14,457 bases of DNA from UBA4636 sp045534575 (GTDB lineage Bacteria; Bacillota; Clostridia; Christensenellales; Borkfalkiaceae). The position numbers and the translations under genes were made by a program. The notes under the pieces were generated by a model, which saw only the letters and a program-made list of their open reading frames with translations, was not told where the DNA came from and did not search any database. Location of the stretch: contig JAZSJZ010000010.1 in assembly GCA_045534575.1 (NCBI GenBank), positions 1-14,457 of the forward strand, given 5' to 3'. Below are positions 6,484-13,855 of the stretch, piece after piece (position 1 is the stretch's first letter; every line of letters starts with the position of its first letter).

Positions 6484-7854
6484 CTATAAGATAGGGCAAA
6501 CTGCAAGTAAAACGCCCGCAGCGATAGCCGAACCGATAACGCCCGCTACGTTTGGACCCATTGCGTGCATTAACAAGTGGTTTTGAGGGTCATATTCTCT
6601 ACCAACGTCTTGAGAAATTCTAGCAGCCATTGGAACGGCAGAAACACCCGCAGAACCGATAAGTGGGTTGATTGGCTCTTTTGAAAGTTTGTTCATAATC
6701 TTTGCGCAGATTAAGCCACCTGAAGTTCCAAGCATAAATGCTACCAAACCTAAAACGATGATGAAAATGGTATCAAGAGCAAGGAATGTTGAACCAATCG
6801 CCTTTGAACCAACCATAACGCCAAGGAAAATGGTTACCGTGTTCATAAGCCCGTTTTGAGCGGTGTTCGAAAGACGTTCAGTAACACCAGATTCTTTTAA
6901 CAAGTTACCAAGCATTAGCATGCCTAAAAGTGGCATAGCGTCAGGAAGTAACAAGCCAACAACTAACGCAACGGCAAGAGGGAAAATAATTTTCTCAAGT
7001 TTAGAAACAGTTCTTAACTGTTTCATTCTAATTTTGCGTTCTTTTTGGGTCGTGAAAAGCCTCATAATAGGCTTTTGAATAACAGGAATCAACGCCATAT
7101 AAGAATAAGCCGAAATAGCAATTGCAGGAAGCAAGTGTTCAGCAAGTTTCTTAGTAACGTAAATTGCGGTAGGACCGTCAGCACCGCCGATAATTGCGAT
7201 TGCGCCAGATTCTAACGGAGTAAAGCCGAGAAGACAAAGTGCGCCAAAGAACGTAATAAATACGCCAAGTTGCGCAGCCGCGCCAATAATCATACTCTTA
7301 GGGTTAGCAATTAACGGACCAAAGTCTGTCATACAGCCAATGCCAAGGAAGATGATTGGTGGGAAAATAACCCAGTCAACACCTTTATAAATATAGTAGA
7401 ATAAGCCAAAATCACGAACTACTTGTTCAGAAGAAATAGTCATAGGACCATAATTTCTGCCAAAAATCTCGCATCCACCGGCAATCAGTTCGCCAATTTT
7501 ATCAACGTTAGCGTCTTGACCGGTTAGAGCAAATAAACTACTTAATTCTTCTAACGTTCCCCTAGCAACTTCTTGAGCGGTTGCCGTTTCGGTTATGATA
7601 TAGCCCTTCGTCCCAAAAAGCACGTGATACGCGCCCGGGATATTTACTATAAACATACCAAAAGCGATAGGAAGCATTAGTAAAGGTTCAAATTTCTTTA
7701 CTATTGCGAGGTAGAATAACACGAAAGAAATTGCAATCATTACGAAATTGCGCCAATCGCTCGCTTGAGCGATACCAGTTTGTTGCCACAAACTAGAAAG
7801 CGCAGTTGTAACGTCTTCCATGAATCCGCCCTCGAGTAATAAATTCATACTCAT
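6484..7854 (-). CDS. oadB: Sodium-ion-translocating decarboxylase, beta subunit
   Basis: A 456-residue multi-pass membrane protein that decarboxylates carboxybiotin and exports Na+. The signature IIGGADGPTA (221-230) carries D226. Numbering from memory of Klebsiella OadB shifts by a constant 23, and the functional positions D203, Y229, N373, S382, R389 and N412 are all kept, as D226, Y252, N396, S405, R412 and N435. The pump should therefore be active. FPPIIFLGIGCMTDFGPLIANP (164-185 region), QLRTVSKLEKI (279-289) and HAMGPNVAGVIGSAIAAG near the end are also typical. The loop between the first membrane segments (about 75-150) matches the Klebsiella layout. AGGAG stands 9 bases before the ATG at 7854. 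The stop is TAG. Confidence 0.97.
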   Translation of the reverse strand: MSMNLLLEGGFMEDVTTALSSLWQQTGIAQASDWRNFVMIAISFVLFYLAIVKKFEPLLMLPIAFGMFIVNIPGAYHVLFGTKGYIITETATAQEVARGTLEELSSLFALTGQDANVDKIGELIAGGCEIFGRNYGPMTISSEQVVRDFGLFYYIYKGVDWVIFPPIIFLGIGCMTDFGPLIANPKSMIIGAAAQLGVFITFFGALCLLGFTPLESGAIAIIGGADGPTAIYVTKKLAEHLLPAIAISAYSYMALIPVIQKPIMRLFTTQKERKIRMKQLRTVSKLEKIIFPLAVALVVGLLLPDAMPLLGMLMLGNLLKESGVTERLSNTAQNGLMNTVTIFLGVMVGSKAIGSTFLALDTIFIIVLGLVAFMLGTSGGLICAKIMNKLSKEPINPLIGSAGVSAVPMAARISQDVGREYDPQNHLLMHAMGPNVAGVIGSAIAAGVLLAVCPIL

Positions 7855-7872
7855 TTGCGGTATCTCCTAAAA

Positions 7873-8253
7873 TTAAGCGATAACGGCTAAAAGTGCGTCA
7901 GTATTAACGTTTGCGCCCTCGGTTACTTGGAAAGTAACAGTTCCAGAGCATGGAGCAGTAAGGTCGTTATCCATCTTCATAGCTTCTAAAACTAAAATAA
8001 CGTCGCCTTCTTTAACTTGTGCGCCGTTTGCAACGCAAAGTTTCTTAATCATACCAGGCATTGGAGCAGTGAACTTAGTTCCGTTTGCAGGAGCAGCGGC
8101 TGGAGCGGGTGCTGGAGCAGCAGCTGGAGCAGGAGTAGCAACTGGCGCTTGGGCTACTTGTTGAACTACTGGTTGAACTGAAGCGGTTGCGCCTACTTCT
8201 TCAACGCCTACTTGATATTGTTTACCATCTATTGTTACTATGAAATTACGCAT
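7873..8253 (-). CDS. Biotin carboxyl carrier protein of the sodium pump (MmdC/1.3S-type)
   Basis: A 126-residue protein with a short N-terminal segment (RNFIVTIDGKQYQV), an Ala/Pro-rich flexible linker (about 36-57) and a biotinyl domain (about 58-126). The biotinylation motif EAMKMDN puts the target lysine at K93, 33-34 residues from the C-terminus, as usual. The domain begins with TAPMPGMIKKL. The swinging arm carries CO2 between the soluble carboxyltransferases and OadB. It lies 18 bases upstream of oadB and directly behind oadG, whose stop codon overlaps its AGGAG (8261-8265, 7 bases before the ATG). It corresponds to MmdC of methylmalonyl-CoA decarboxylase or the 1.3S subunit of transcarboxylase. 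Confidence 0.95.
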   Translation of the reverse strand: MRNFIVTIDGKQYQVGVEEVGATASVQPVVQQVAQAPVATPAPAAAPAPAPAAAPANGTKFTAPMPGMIKKLCVANGAQVKEGDVILVLEAMKMDNDLTAPCSGTVTFQVTEGANVNTDALLAVIA

Positions 8254-8264
8254 TTTAAATCTCC

Positions 8265-8582
8265 TTATAATCTTTTAATTTTTCTTACGACGAACTCGCA
8301 ATTTGAGTTCGAAGAGTTTTCCGCAAAATAATAAGCGGTGATTGCAGCAACGATAGCCGCTTTAACTTTATCGTCAACGTCCGCACTCGCTTGAACGGCT
8401 TGTGGGGCTTTAGCTACGGCAACGGGTTTTTCCGTTTTAGGCTTATTTGATTTTCTTTTCATAATCGCGCCGATGATTGATACAACGAGAACGATTACGA
8501 TAATACCAAAGAAAACAACTACTAAACCTAAAATGAACACGAATAAACCTGCCGGAAGAATATCCATCAATAACGCGTTCAT
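8265..8582 (-). CDS. OadG-family small membrane subunit (gamma/delta) of the sodium pump
   Basis: A 105-residue protein with one N-terminal membrane helix (about 10-41, GLFVFILGLVVVFFGIIVIV), a KRKSNKPK basic stop and a cytoplasmic tail. Part of the tail is an Ala/Val-rich linker (54-66) and an amphipathic segment KVKAAIVAAITAYYF. The end FVVRKIKRL matches the usual OadG/MmdD C-terminus. The family anchors the carboxyltransferase and biotin carrier to OadB and assembles the complex. RBS AGGTGA is close to the ATG at 8582. It follows the carboxyltransferase gene after 10 bases and is part of the same operon. Confidence 0.9.
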   Translation of the reverse strand: MNALLMDILPAGLFVFILGLVVVFFGIIVIVLVVSIIGAIMKRKSNKPKTEKPVAVAKAPQAVQASADVDDKVKAAIVAAITAYYFAENSSNSNCEFVVRKIKRL

Positions 8583-8592
8583 TTGTCACCTC

Positions 8593-9972
8593 TTAAACGA
8601 TCATTTGAAGCGCCGAAATTAAATAGCGACGAACAAATTGAGGTTCAATGATATCGTCAACGTAGCCAAGACGAGCAGCGTTAATAGCGTCCATTTCTTG
8701 TGCTTCGTAAGTTTCTTTAATCTTTTCAAGGTCGCCACCTTGAGAAGCAAATTCGATTTGAGCGCCAACTTCGCTATCAAAGAGCGAAATTTTTGCGTTT
8801 GCAAATGCGTAAACGTAATCTGCGCCAAATGCTTTTGAACCAAAGAGCGTATAGCCAAGACCTATTGCCTTGCCGTAAATAACGCTAATTTTTGGCATAT
8901 CAACGTTAAGAGCAGAAACAAGTTTTGAAATTTGCTTTAACACGGTTGTGTTGTGAGTAGCAAGGTCTGCCTTTACGCTTAGAGTGTTAACGAAAGTAAC
9001 AACAGGTAAGTTTTGAGCGTTGCAGTAGAATAAGAAATCTTTAACCTTTTCTACATTGCATTTAGTAAGTTCAACACCTTCTTCGCCGTCAAAAATGATA
9101 GCGCCACAAGAGAAACCGCCAATTCTACCAATACCCGTTACAACTTCTTTAGCAAAGTCTTTACCAAGTTCAACGAAATAATCTTTATCGAATACTGCTT
9201 CGATTAAGCACTTAGCGCAAGCCTTATCGTTAAGACCTACTGCGTCGCGGTTATAATCATCTAAAGTTTCGAGTTCAATTCCGCCAAAGTCTGGTAAAAT
9301 ATCTAAAATGTTTGCAATAGAGTTTTTAACTTCTTCCATTGAAGAAACTTCGAAGGTTGCTAGGTTGTTAGACTTAGAAGAACTTGCCCCGCCGATTGCA
9401 TTGTTATCAGGGTTTTTGCCTTCTTTTGCCGCTAAAACCAACGGACTAACGTAAGATACGCAAGCATCTTTGAAATAATAGTTATAGTCAGCGCCGGCAA
9501 CGAACAAACTTGCAGAACCTAAAACGTCGCTTGAAGCAATGCTGAAAATTGGGCAGTAGCCTTTAAGCTCGTCAATCTTAGCCAAAACTTCGGCTACGCC
9601 TGATAAAACGCTAACGCCTTCGCCCGCTAAAACACCCTTAGATGAAAGGATGAAAACAACAGGGGCTGCTTGCTTTAAAGCCTTGTCAAGACACTTAACG
9701 ATTTTCTTGCAACCTGCTAAAGTTAAACCGCCACTTAAAATTTCAGCGTTGATTGCCGCAACGTAAACAGGATATGCGCTAATAGTAGCAAACCCCGTTA
9801 CTACGCCTTCACCTTGAATTTCTTCACCATAGAATTCATTCTTGGAAAAGGAGTAACTGTCTAACTCGATAAAACTTTGAGCGTCAACAAGCGCGTCAAT
9901 TTTTGCTCTAACTTGAGCGCCCGCTTTTAATAACGCTTCTCTACGAGTTTTGAGTAAACTCAATTTATCCAT
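8593..9972 (-). CDS. Divergent acyl-CoA carboxyltransferase-like subunit (MmdA/12S family)
   Basis: A 459-residue crotonase-fold carboxyltransferase homologue. The family layout is clear: GEGVVTGFATISAYPVYV (54-71), two half-repeats, RIGGFSCGAIIF (283-294), FGADYVYAFANAKISLFDSE (382-401 region) and the C-terminal NAARLGYVDDIIEP (431-444), all matching MmdA/PccB-type sequences. The key motifs deviate: the SGGARIQEG element reads SSKGVLAGEG (110-119), VDVPGF reads VNTLSV (328-333), and KAYGGAY reads KAIGLGYTLFG (368-378). About 50 residues are missing, mainly near the N-terminus and in the middle. It may use an unusual acyl-CoA or have a structural role. It is first in the operon, with GGAGGA 4-5 bases before the ATG. 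Confidence 0.85.
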   Translation of the reverse strand: MDKLSLLKTRREALLKAGAQVRAKIDALVDAQSFIELDSYSFSKNEFYGEEIQGEGVVTGFATISAYPVYVAAINAEILSGGLTLAGCKKIVKCLDKALKQAAPVVFILSSKGVLAGEGVSVLSGVAEVLAKIDELKGYCPIFSIASSDVLGSASLFVAGADYNYYFKDACVSYVSPLVLAAKEGKNPDNNAIGGASSSKSNNLATFEVSSMEEVKNSIANILDILPDFGGIELETLDDYNRDAVGLNDKACAKCLIEAVFDKDYFVELGKDFAKEVVTGIGRIGGFSCGAIIFDGEEGVELTKCNVEKVKDFLFYCNAQNLPVVTFVNTLSVKADLATHNTTVLKQISKLVSALNVDMPKISVIYGKAIGLGYTLFGSKAFGADYVYAFANAKISLFDSEVGAQIEFASQGGDLEKIKETYEAQEMDAINAARLGYVDDIIEPQFVRRYLISALQMIV

Positions 9973-10004
9973 ATATTCCTCCGTTAATATAATTTGCTTA
10001 GTTT

Positions 10005-10033
10005 ATTCTAACACGCAAACGTTTTTTTTGCAA
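10005..10033 (-). promoter_or_regulatory. Promoter of the sodium-pump operon
   Basis: On the minus strand TTGCAA (10028-10033) and TAGAAT (10005-10010) are separated by exactly 17 bases that start with an A-tract. TG lies just before the -10 box (TGTTAGAAT). The -10 box is 32 bases upstream of the carboxyltransferase ATG. The -35 box directly abuts the T-run of the upstream terminator. Confidence 0.7.
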
Positions 10034-10035
10034 CA

Positions 10036-10064
10036 AAAAAGGGCGCTGAAATTGCGTCCTTTTT
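10036..10064 (-). terminator. Intrinsic terminator of the GalT-like gene
   Basis: On the minus strand AAAAAGGACGC (10054-10064) pairs with GCGCCCTTTTT (10036-10046), with one A-C mismatch, around a 7-base loop. A run of six T follows. It lies about 85 bases after the stop of the GalT-like gene and separates that gene from the sodium-pump promoter. Confidence 0.75.
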
Positions 10065-10066
10065 CC

Positions 10067-10084
10067 ATATTTTTTAAAAAATAT
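10067..10084. repeat. 18-bp perfect A/T palindrome
   Basis: ATATTTTTT joined to AAAAAATAT, an uninterrupted palindrome of only A and T between the GalT-like stop codon and its terminator. Such sequences arise easily in DNA of this composition; a protein-binding site is possible but not shown. Confidence 0.4.
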
Positions 10085-10149
10085 TTATATTCTTTAAACA
10101 AAACCTTTTTTTAGGCAATTCTTGTGAAAATTTTGCGATAATTTTTCGC

Positions 10150-11538
10150 TTAAACAACACCAACCGTTAGCAAGAATTCTTTAAACTTGAGCCTTCCTTC
10201 CGCACCAGTCGAATAAGGTGATAGGTTTTGCAAAATCTTTTGAGAAATATCGTAAAGTTTTTCAATAAGTTGCGTTTCGGCTTTGCCTATATCTCTAAAA
10301 TAGCCTTGCGCTTCGATAAACTCTTTCAAAATTGCGCCAATCTTATAAAGCGAACTTCCCTCTAGCGTTAGCGCTTCTTCTGTCAACTCACTCTTTTTAG
10401 TTAAGAAAAGTTTTGCCTCTTCAAACGAATTAGTTGCGCGCTCTGCCAAAATAAATCGACCAAGAATTAGCGTTGAATAATAGGAATTATCGAACAAGCG
10501 GTAATAATCGTCGTTGCAAGTTGAAATTTTGGTAGAATGCGAAATTTTTGCAATTATGATATCTAAACAATATCTGCCGTCAGCTAAAAGCCTAAAGGTA
10601 AAATATGGCGAAAACTCATTTTTAATATCAGTCTTTTCAAAGCCCTGCAAAATATCTAATGTTAAAGAAATTATCGTGTTTTTATTGTAGGATGATAATC
10701 TAACGTTAGGCAAAATCCAATCGGTTAGCGAAATTTCAACGTCAGGATAAGCGCTAGAATTTAATTGAGCAACAACACTAGCTTCAAACAGCGGGAATTT
10801 ATCTTTGCCGATAAAAAACCTTTTAACGCTAGCCTTTTTGTTTTCATCAAAGCAAAGTTCCGCCGTTGAAAAATATTGCGGAATAAAATCAAGAAAATCA
10901 AAAATTCTATCAAACGTATCGGCGTTTATTGGCAAAATATCATAGTTTTCGCGGGCTAGTTCGCCTTGCTCAACGTAATCGTGGTGATGAAGATATCGCA
11001 TTAAATAATCGTCGCCGTCAAAGGTGAATTTTACGGCGCGCATATTCTTTTTCTTGAAATAGTCAATTTCTAAATTTTCATTAGATAAAACCTTTCTTTT
11101 AGAAGTGAAAATTTGAATTTTTCTTGCGTTTTTCGGCTCTAAATATTCGTAATTAGCGTCGCTAACAAAGTTGTTTTTATTAGATAAATCGTAAAGATAT
11201 TCCGTAGCCTTTTCCGAGTCCATTTGCTCGCGCAAAAGTTTGAAGTTTCTATCAACAATCGATGGCGACGGCGTTAAAACCGAGAAAACTTCATCTAAAA
11301 AACAACTTGCATCATTTTCAATAAGCCCATTATCTTTTGCAAACGATAAAAGCGCATTAACAATTTCGTTCTTTGAAAGAAGTTTTCCTAATTTTTCATT
11401 TTCCTTTTCATATTCGCTAGGAGAAATTTTTAAAAGAGCATAAAGGCAGGCGCGTTTAAAATCAACGTCTAAAACGCCTAGTCTTAAATGTTCTTGAGCG
11501 TAAATGAGCAAATTTTCAACTAAAATTTTTCCGTCCAC
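10150..11538 (-). CDS. Degenerate class II GalT-like protein (galactose-1-phosphate uridylyltransferase fold, catalytic motifs missing)
   Basis: A 462-residue protein. From remembered family sequences it aligns with class II GalT along most of its length: LLIYAQEHLRLG (10-21) at the N-terminus; ATEYLYDLSNKNNFV (111-125); NMRAVKFTFDGDDYLMRYL (165-183) against the RIIPLTLNGEKWFFQYSPY region; ADTFDRIFDFLDFIPQYF (206-223) against TFEKLLDFVEQFPHYF; and FTFRLLADGRYCLDIII (313-329). After IPQYF the class II active site, normally near GGSILSHDHFQGG, is absent (TAELCFDENKKASVKRFF instead), and the Cys-rich zinc segment is missing too. UDP-hexose transfer is therefore unlikely. The start is GTG with GGGAG 7 bases upstream. 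It is flanked by its own promoter and terminator. The true role is unknown, and the family call is moderate. Confidence 0.6.
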   Translation of the reverse strand: MDGKILVENLLIYAQEHLRLGVLDVDFKRACLYALLKISPSEYEKENEKLGKLLSKNEIVNALLSFAKDNGLIENDASCFLDEVFSVLTPSPSIVDRNFKLLREQMDSEKATEYLYDLSNKNNFVSDANYEYLEPKNARKIQIFTSKRKVLSNENLEIDYFKKKNMRAVKFTFDGDDYLMRYLHHHDYVEQGELARENYDILPINADTFDRIFDFLDFIPQYFSTAELCFDENKKASVKRFFIGKDKFPLFEASVVAQLNSSAYPDVEISLTDWILPNVRLSSYNKNTIISLTLDILQGFEKTDIKNEFSPYFTFRLLADGRYCLDIIIAKISHSTKISTCNDDYYRLFDNSYYSTLILGRFILAERATNSFEEAKLFLTKKSELTEEALTLEGSSLYKIGAILKEFIEAQGYFRDIGKAETQLIEKLYDISQKILQNLSPYSTGAEGRLKFKEFLLTVGVV

Positions 11539-11566
11539 TTATATTCTCCCAATTTTTATTATTTTA

Positions 11567-11595
11567 ATTTTACCATAATTTACCATTTTTTGCAA
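11567..11595 (-). promoter_or_regulatory. Promoter of the GalT-like gene
   Basis: On the minus strand TTGCAA (11590-11595), a 17-base spacer starting with four A, and TAAAAT (11567-11572) preceded by TGG, an extended -10 element. The -10 box is 28 bases upstream of the GTG start. It lies in the gap behind dinB, where I see no strong terminator, so read-through from dinB is possible. Confidence 0.7.
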
Positions 11596-11615
11596 TAGTT
11601 TTTAAAAAGACTTTT

Positions 11616-12857
11616 TTACGGCTTTTTCAAAAAACCTTCCGGATGAATCACGTGCCTATTCTTAGGGTCTTCTCTCGTTATTTTCTTATCTTTTAAATTA
11701 ACACCCTTAACAACGCTTGTTGTTCCATACTTTTCACGAAGCCCGCCAACGGCTTTGGCAAGTTTTAACCTTTTTTCGTAGTCTTTCTCATCTTCAAAAA
11801 GAGTTGTTTGAACGTCGGCTTTAACAAAAGACGAAACGCTAACGCCAAGCGAACGAATAGGCGTTTTAAAATCGTAATTTTTGGAAAATAAAGATACGGC
11901 TGTTTTGAAATAATCTTCGGCAAGAACTGACGGTCTATCAAGTTTTTGTTGGCGAGTTATCCACGATAAATTCTCATCTCTTATGCTAATTGATAGGCTT
12001 GTTGCTTCGCCTATTTTTGCATCAATCACGCGCGCCGAAACGCTATCGCACAAAACGGCAAACATAATTTTTGCTTCGTCTAACGTGGTTAAATCACGAT
12101 AGCAAGTCATGCTGTTGCCGATAGATTTAACATCGTCAGCCTCGTCCACTCGTTTAACGGGTGAATTATCGTAGCCGTTAGCAAAATTATAAAGATAATC
12201 GCCCCATTTCCCAAACGTTTTAACAAGGAAGTTTTTATCGGTTTTAGCAATGTCGCCAATAGTTGTAATATTATATTTTTTAAGTTTTTGCGCCGTTTTT
12301 TTGCCAACCATTAGAAGCTCAGCGCAGTCTAAATTCCAAACGATATCTTTATAATTTTCAACCGAAATTACCGTGGTTGCATCGGGCTTTTTTAAATCAG
12401 AGCCAAGCTTTGCGAAAATCTTGTTAAAACTAACGCCAACCGAAACGGTTAAGCCAAGTTCTTTAACTTCGCTTCTTATTTTATTAGCAATTTCTTCGCC
12501 CGAGCCAAAAATTTTGCTATTAGTAACGTCTAGCCAAGCCTCGTCTATGCCGAAACTTTCTATTTTATCGGTATATTTTTCGTAAATTTTTTTAACCTTT
12601 TTCGATACCTCTAAGTAGTGGGGCAAATCAGCCTCAACACAAACGAGATTTGGGCATAAGCGATGTGCTTCTACGAGCGTCATTCCCGTTTTTATGCCAA
12701 CAGATTTTGCCAACTGATTTTTCGCAAGAACTATGCCGTGCCTATCTTCAACGCTACCGCAAACAGCAACGAACTTCCCCTTTAATTCGGGGTTTCGCCT
12801 CTCTTCGCAAGTTGCGTAAAAATTATTAAGGTCTGAATGCAAAATAACTCTTGCCAT
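11616..12857 (-). CDS. dinB: Y-family DNA polymerase IV (DinB-like)
   Basis: A 413-residue translesion polymerase. Palm motifs: SDLNNFYATCEE (8-19) with metal ligand D9 and steric-gate Y14, and SFGIDEAWLDVT (101-112) with catalytic D105/E106. GVSFNKIFAKLGSDLKKPD (141-159) is highly typical. The thumb helix-hairpin-helix region is near 176-205 (GKKTAQKLKKYNITTIGDIA), and the little finger covers about 243-345. QTTLF (350-354) fits the beta-clamp-binding motif, which docks the enzyme at stalled forks. A C-terminal extension (about 385-413) lacks a recognised motif. N11 replaces the second acidic residue seen in many relatives, a common variant. GGAG is only 4 bases from the ATG. It follows the membrane-protein gene after 21 bases, so it is likely co-transcribed. 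Confidence 0.94.
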   Translation of the reverse strand: MARVILHSDLNNFYATCEERRNPELKGKFVAVCGSVEDRHGIVLAKNQLAKSVGIKTGMTLVEAHRLCPNLVCVEADLPHYLEVSKKVKKIYEKYTDKIESFGIDEAWLDVTNSKIFGSGEEIANKIRSEVKELGLTVSVGVSFNKIFAKLGSDLKKPDATTVISVENYKDIVWNLDCAELLMVGKKTAQKLKKYNITTIGDIAKTDKNFLVKTFGKWGDYLYNFANGYDNSPVKRVDEADDVKSIGNSMTCYRDLTTLDEAKIMFAVLCDSVSARVIDAKIGEATSLSISIRDENLSWITRQQKLDRPSVLAEDYFKTAVSLFSKNYDFKTPIRSLGVSVSSFVKADVQTTLFEDEKDYEKRLKLAKAVGGLREKYGTTSVVKGVNLKDKKITREDPKNRHVIHPEGFLKKP

Positions 12858-12878
12858 AAAGCTCCAAAACTAATACGT

Positions 12879-13823
12879 TTAATGATTTTTTCTTGATTTC
12901 AAGCGAGTTTTTGAGAAAAACTTTTCTTCAAGCCTATCAGCATTTTTATAGATTAAAATTGTTAAAACAATAACTAAAACAAATGCTAAACACCAAAAAA
13001 TCACGCCAAAAAAAGTGTTGAACGGAATGAGTTTACCCGAAATAGAAAAACTTAAAAACAGGCTAGATATGAGCCGTGAAAAGCCGATAATTAAAATAAA
13101 ATAACCAAAACTTATTGACGATAAGCCCGCAACGAAACACAAAATATCGTCTGGAAAAAACGGCATAAAAAACGCAAAAGTTAACACAAATTTATCTTTA
13201 TTTTTAATCAACGCTAACGCTTTTTGCAAGTTTTTTTCGCCTATTAAAAATGATACTGCGCGCCGACCTAACTTTTTACCGATTAAAAAAGCCAAAACCG
13301 AGCCTAAAAACACACCTATAAAACTAATCAGCGCACCAAAAAACGAGCCGAACAGTAAAACTGAAACGCCTAGCGTTACTATTGAGGGAATCGGCAAGAA
13401 TATAACTTGCATAATTTCAATTAAAACAAGCGCAAAAACAGAAAAATATTTAAAAGATAAAACGTAAACTTTTAAACTTTCTAACGAATTAAATTTTTGC
13501 CAAAAACCCGTAATTTTAAAAACGTAAAGCAAAAATACTGCAAAAAGCACGAAGATTAACGCTACGAAAATGAAGCGAAAAACAAACTTTTTATCGGTTA
13601 ACTGAAAAATTATTGCGATTGAGCAAATTATTGAAATTATCGCAACCGATAACGCAACGATAACGCCCCTTTTTTCAACTAAAAAACCACCGCAAGAGTT
13701 AACGTAAAGAATTAAAAAGAGAGCAGAAAGCCCTCCTAAAAGTATAATAACTGAAATTGACAAAACGCTGTTTAAAAGCGAGATTTTATTGCGATTTTTA
13801 GTTAAATTTGAGGTTGTTTGCAT
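12879..13823 (-). CDS. TVP38/TMEM64 (DedA-superfamily, VTT domain) membrane protein
   Basis: A 314-residue integral membrane protein. The VTT domain lies at about 127-262, with the re-entrant LPIPS segment (143-147), FGSFFGALISFIGVFLGSVLAFLIGKKLGRR (158-188 region) and FFMPFFPDDILCFVAGL (218-234 region), all typical of TVP38/TMEM64. Upstream are three further predicted helices (about 16-42, 53-75, 81-104), so it is longer than usual relatives (about 200-230). A basic tail KTRLKSRKNH ends the protein. Relatives affect membrane lipid scrambling, polyprenyl-lipid recycling or membrane integrity, but the substrate here is unknown. No clear Shine-Dalgarno sequence precedes the ATG at 13823. It lies 32 bases after rnhA. 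Confidence 0.85.
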   Translation of the reverse strand: MQTTSNLTKNRNKISLLNSVLSISVIILLGGLSALFLILYVNSCGGFLVEKRGVIVALSVAIISIICSIAIIFQLTDKKFVFRFIFVALIFVLFAVFLLYVFKITGFWQKFNSLESLKVYVLSFKYFSVFALVLIEIMQVIFLPIPSIVTLGVSVLLFGSFFGALISFIGVFLGSVLAFLIGKKLGRRAVSFLIGEKNLQKALALIKNKDKFVLTFAFFMPFFPDDILCFVAGLSSISFGYFILIIGFSRLISSLFLSFSISGKLIPFNTFFGVIFWCLAFVLVIVLTILIYKNADRLEEKFFSKTRLKSRKNH

Positions 13824-13855
13824 AATAATATTCTATTAAACGCAAACGAAAAATA

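Noticed and set aside
10968..11002. HHHDYVEQGE (about residues 184-193 of the GalT-like protein) as a GalT active site
   Set aside because: By order of neighbouring motifs it aligns with the SPYVYYNEHC region before TFxxLLDFV, not with the HDHFQGG site that should follow the FPHYF-like segment.
11599..11640. Possible terminator behind dinB from A- and T-runs
   Set aside because: Only a 6-bp A-T-rich stem with a 12-base loop can be drawn; too weak to call.
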